Shown here: positions 61,098 to 64,000 of the stretch, piece by piece
Layout of the letters: each line of letters opens with the position of its first letter
How positions within the stretch are numbered: position 1 is the stretch's first letter
Source of the DNA: Urophycis tenuis
Taxonomy: Eukaryota; Chordata; Actinopteri; Gadiformes; Phycidae
Direction: 5' to 3'
NCBI GenBank assembly: GCA_036785325.1
Contig: JAXIVH010000159.1
Span: 287,190 to 351,189 of the forward strand
Length of the DNA stretch: 64,000 nt
The notes under the pieces: generated by a model
The model's database searches: none
The model's input: only the letters and a program-made list of their open reading frames with translations
Told to the model about the DNA's origin: nothing
Position numbers and translations under genes: made by a program

Positions 61098-63048
61098 GGG
61101 GGAGGATGCGCAAGTCTGCACTGAGCAATTGCCCGATCTGTTCCATGTCCTACGTATCAGTAGGGCAGCACCTACAGAAGTATCACTGTGTGGTAAACAG
61201 AACAGAGCGGACAATTCTCCTTAATTATGTCAACAATATGTAAGTACTTCAGTACATCACCACCTGAACCAAAAGGTTATGGCCTATTTCAAACTGTGAA
61301 GAGGGATGGGTAGTCATTTTTCATGTGTAAAATGACACTAATTGCCGTTTTTGTCTGGAAACACAATTGTATTTTGCCACATATGTCATTTCATTCAATC
61401 AGCAGTTTTGGGGTGCAGTTACACTTAAATGTATTTATGTAGTAGGTCATTGAACCTTAACTGATTTAATGAGCCATTTGCAGTTTCACTGTACCGGCCG
61501 TGTGCACTTAGACCTGCCATAGTAACTACCCTGCTTACAGCCTTGATACTCCTTAATACTGTCTTTCAGTTACCGTGAGAGACTCGACTGCCCAAATTTG
61601 CAACACAAAACTACTTTTTCAGGCTTGACAAACATATCCCTTACACGGATATCATCAATGCCTTCCGCAGGGTCTGGACGTCATTTGGCCTTCCAGGAGC
61701 GCCCACCTTTTCACTGATAAGATCCAGCATCAGCACCGGTGTAAGTTATTATCACTTTTGTCTTTCCTGCTTAGTTTGCATGTCTACCATGTGCTTTTTC
61801 ATTGTTGTATTCCTCAGAGAAATTACTGAGTAAAGGTAAGTCCCCTCCGATAGACCAAACAGTCTGTCCTAACGACTAATACTTGATTCCGAGTCACTAA
61901 TTCTTCCAAACTTGGCATCTTAATGGTGTACAATGAATAGTACTAAATATTTCACTTCTTGAATACAAATCACTATTGCATCCAAAACATTGATATAACC
62001 TATTGGTCGTGCTGATACAGCATCCAAAGTAGTAAATTAGACTGCATTTCCACAGAGAAAATGCAAAGTGTCCTTGCTCAATTGTTGCAGATAGTCACCA
62101 GTAGTCACTTGAAAAGCCGTGTGAAGCAATCTTATTTCTTGTTAGGTTGTAATTGTGGAAGTGGATGCTGTGAGCTGGTTTTGTGTGACAGGAAGATTTA
62201 TTGGCCATGTGTGTTTCGTTTTTTGATGTTTCAGGCAGGCAGATGCTTGGACGCACAAAAAAAGTTCACGGTTCGAAGATTAATGTGCCACTCGAACGCC
62301 ACAGCAGAGAAATTTTATGAAGCCGACTTAAGTTTTAATGAGGCTTTCCAGTCAAGGAGCTACACTGAGAAAGTCCTTGTTCAGAATGAGGAGAATGTGG
62401 ACAACTCAAGTTCTGATGATCATGATGTGGCACAAAACACAGTGGTTGAAAGTGAGGATGACATCACAAGAAAGATGAGACAGAGGCGACGGAAAAAAAT
62501 GGTTCAGCGGGACAGTGACAGTGACGAAAACACAACACCAGAGGATACAGCTAAAGACGAGTCAAACAGGAAGATGAGAAAGAGGGGACGGAAAGACACG
62601 ATGCAGGAGGACGATGACAGTGACGAAAACACAACACCAGAGGATACAGCTAAAGACGAGTCAGACAGGAAGATGAGAAAGAGGGGACGGAAAGACACGA
62701 TGCAGGAGGACGATGACAGTGACGAAAACACAACACCAGAGGATACAGCTAAAGATGAGTCAAAACAGGAAGATGAGAAAGAGGGGACGGAAAGACAGTG
62801 ATGGTGACGAAAACACAACACCAGAGGATACAGCAGACAAACTGATGCAGAATAAGGAGCAGTTCACCAAAGGTGTAAGTCCAAATGACAAAGATGTGGT
62901 TGAAGAAATACTGGTAACTCTATCTGAGGAGGATGAGGTAAATGAGGATGACATCGCAAAGATAAGAGAGAAGGAAAAGAATCACAAGGTGCAGAGGGGC
63001 AATGACAATGACAAAAACATAACACCAGAGACAACAGAGACAAACTGA
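61098..63048 (+). CDS. spliced gene with Cys/His finger and tyrosine-recombinase-like C-terminus
   Basis: The exons are 61098-61239 (acceptor TTTCCACAG; ATG at 61106), 61623-61740 and 62235-62801, phases 2 and 0, giving 272 codons plus stop. A later frame extends to 63048. Exon 1: MRKSALSNCPICSMSYVSVG QHLQKYHC, a C2H-C/H finger. Exon 2: LDKHIPYTDIINAFRRVWTS and TFSLIRSSISTG. Exon 3: AGRCLDAQKKFTVRRLMCHS NATAEKFYEAD, resembling the box-II Arg ... His ... Tyr end of tyrosine recombinases (Crypton-type transposon proteins carry such a fold). Then an acidic tail and 33-residue repeats. It may be a domesticated or decayed transposon gene. The N-terminal catalytic arm is missing. Confidence 0.55.
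61840..62000 (-). mobile_element. fragment related to the 45.5-46.2 kb inverted-repeat element
   Basis: GACTAATACTTGATTCCGAG TCACTAATTC and AGTACTAAATATTTC words are the inverse of 45690-45860. It lies in the intron of the recombinase-like gene. Confidence 0.55.
62564..62862 (+). repeat. 99-bp coding minisatellite (33-residue repeat)
   Basis: Units of 99 bp start at about 62564, 62663 and 62763; a fourth, degenerate unit begins upstream near 62465. The in-frame unit reads RKMRKRGRKDTMQEDDDSDE NTTPEDTAKDES. In the third unit an extra A (near 62763) shifts the frame and gives an early TGA at 62801; the original frame recurs from 62713 to 63048 in another register. Confidence 0.92.
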
Positions 63049-63155
63049 TCCAGTCACAGCATCCTATAGACACAACACCAGAGGATCCAACTGAAGAGGA
63101 CGTACACAGAGACAAACTGATCCAGTCACAGTATTATTACACAGTAAGTATTATT

Positions 63156-64000
63156 TTATTTTATTTTTTTCTCTGTTAGTTGCTTCACAGACGTTTCCTT
63201 CGCCTTCTGTCTCCTGTGGTTAAGTCCAAATGATAAAATGACCTTTTCCACCGTTACACCAGAGGTAGCCTTGTACATCAAGGCCTCTGCGTGCCGGAAA
63301 CTGGCCCCGGGGTAAGCATCAATTTGTAGGTCCGGGATGTCAAATGCTGGGATTCTGGACAAATTGGAATCCCCCACCACCAGCCATTTCCGTGTCACCT
63401 GAAGATCCCAATCTATCATTTTGCGTTCAGAGTTAGCGTGTCGTGTAGGTCTCTGACGCCATCCTGGAGTGGACGTCCTGTCCCCTGCTTCTAGCTGGGA
63501 ATCCCCCTGGTCACTCTCCAGTTGGGAATCCCCCCGGTCCCTATCTGCCTGGTGAACTTGGGCGGGGACCAAAATTTGTGCCCCCTCTGTTACTGGAGGC
63601 CTTGCGCCAGCCGGCTTGCCCCAGTTTGCCTGGCCTGGAGAGCCAAAAAAATCCTCCAAATCCTCTATAGCAGATCTGTGAACCTGCGAAGATACCGAAG
63701 AATCCCTCGGTTCATCATCCGCCCGTTCCAGGAACAAGTCCTCTGTCAAGACCATCCCTCTGCGTCTCCTGGCTCCAGGCTCTCTTTGCACCAGAGGTTC
63801 CATTTGCGGAGGTTGTGGTGGGGCCTGAACCTGAGGGGGCTCTACTGTCATCAGGGGCTGTGCTCCCTGTTGTTGGGGAGACTCCGCTTGTGGTGGTGGT
63901 GGTGGTGGTGGTGGAGGTGGTGGAGGTGGAGGTTGGGGTTGAGGTGGAGCCCGGTCTGCTCCCAAGTTGATAGGTTGGTTATCCCCATCCAATCTGGCTG
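63156..64000 (-). CDS. proline-rich ORF with SGNH-like domain, open at right edge
   Basis: The minus-strand frame is open to the window edge, so the start is off the window. It has a polyproline run (about 63880-63945), Gln/Pro-rich text, then WDLQVTRKWLVVGDSNLSRI, the block I of SGNH hydrolases with the serine kept (GDSN). AYPGASFRHAEALM and VEKVILSFGLNHRRQ (blocks II-III) follow. It stops at KQLTEKKIK, before the final Asp/His block, so it is 3'-truncated. Related to the domain at 58.6 kb; probably ORF1 of a Penelope-like or LINE element. Confidence 0.6.
   Translation of the reverse strand, partial: ARLDGDNQPINLGADRAPPQPQPPPPPPPPPPPPPPQAESPQQQGAQPLMTVEPPQVQAPPQPPQMEPLVQREPGARRRRGMVLTEDLFLERADDEPRDSSVSSQVHRSAIEDLEDFFGSPGQANWGKPAGARPPVTEGAQILVPAQVHQADRDRGDSQLESDQGDSQLEAGDRTSTPGWRQRPTRHANSERKMIDWDLQVTRKWLVVGDSNLSRIPAFDIPDLQIDAYPGASFRHAEALMYKATSGVTVEKVILSFGLNHRRQKAKETSVKQLTEKKIK

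Noticed and set aside
63880..63945. Polyproline stretch as a distinct gene feature
   Set aside because: A (GGT)n microsatellite on the + strand read in reverse; it is part of the 63.2-64.0 kb ORF only.

Overview
The window reads as vertebrate, most likely teleost fish, nuclear DNA. It has spliced genes with GT-AG introns, many 5'-truncated LINEs of the L2 and Rex/CR1-like kinds, a Ty3/Gypsy element, a Penelope-like element, MITEs, and abundant microsatellites. No RNA gene, CRISPR array or bacterial-type operon was seen.

Left third (1-23.4 kb): two host genes on the + strand. The 3' part of fam171b is at 537-4398: five exons covering the ectodomain, one membrane segment and a long cytoplasmic tail, 593 visible codons plus a stop. 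A complete calcrl (calcitonin receptor-like receptor, class B GPCR) follows: 12 coding exons at 11536-23373, 475 codons, all intron phases compatible. The order matches the FAM171B-CALCRL neighbourhood known in mammals (ZSWIM2, which lies between them there, was not found). Introns and the intergenic gap hold LINE fragments, a TTAA-flanked MITE, a MITE carrying a head-to-head telomere-like palindrome, a 3.1-kb terminal-inverted-repeat element with decayed zinc-finger/Cys-rich ORFs, and long simple arrays. Two minisatellites end exactly on a splice acceptor, one in each gene.

Middle (23.4-48 kb): no confident host gene. A LINE whose endonuclease ORF is fused in frame to a 21-bp proline-rich minisatellite is split by a Ty3/Gypsy element with a PNMA-like gag. 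The 3' LTR of that element is itself split by a 2.2-kb Helitron-like non-coding element, giving three-level nesting. Around this lie further LINE 3' ends and inverted-repeat elements.

Right (48-64 kb): a LINE with a 735-codon EN+RT ORF; a decayed DDE-type transposase gene interrupted by an antisense LINE; a BED/hAT-like fragment; a frameshifted Penelope-like RT preceded by an SGNH-hydrolase-like domain; a spliced gene resembling the C-terminal half of a tyrosine recombinase with a 33-residue acidic/basic repeat; and an antisense proline-rich ORF with a second SGNH-like domain running off the right edge.

Family names rest on recognition of motifs and overall resemblance, not on a search. Element boundaries without a visible terminal motif are approximate.
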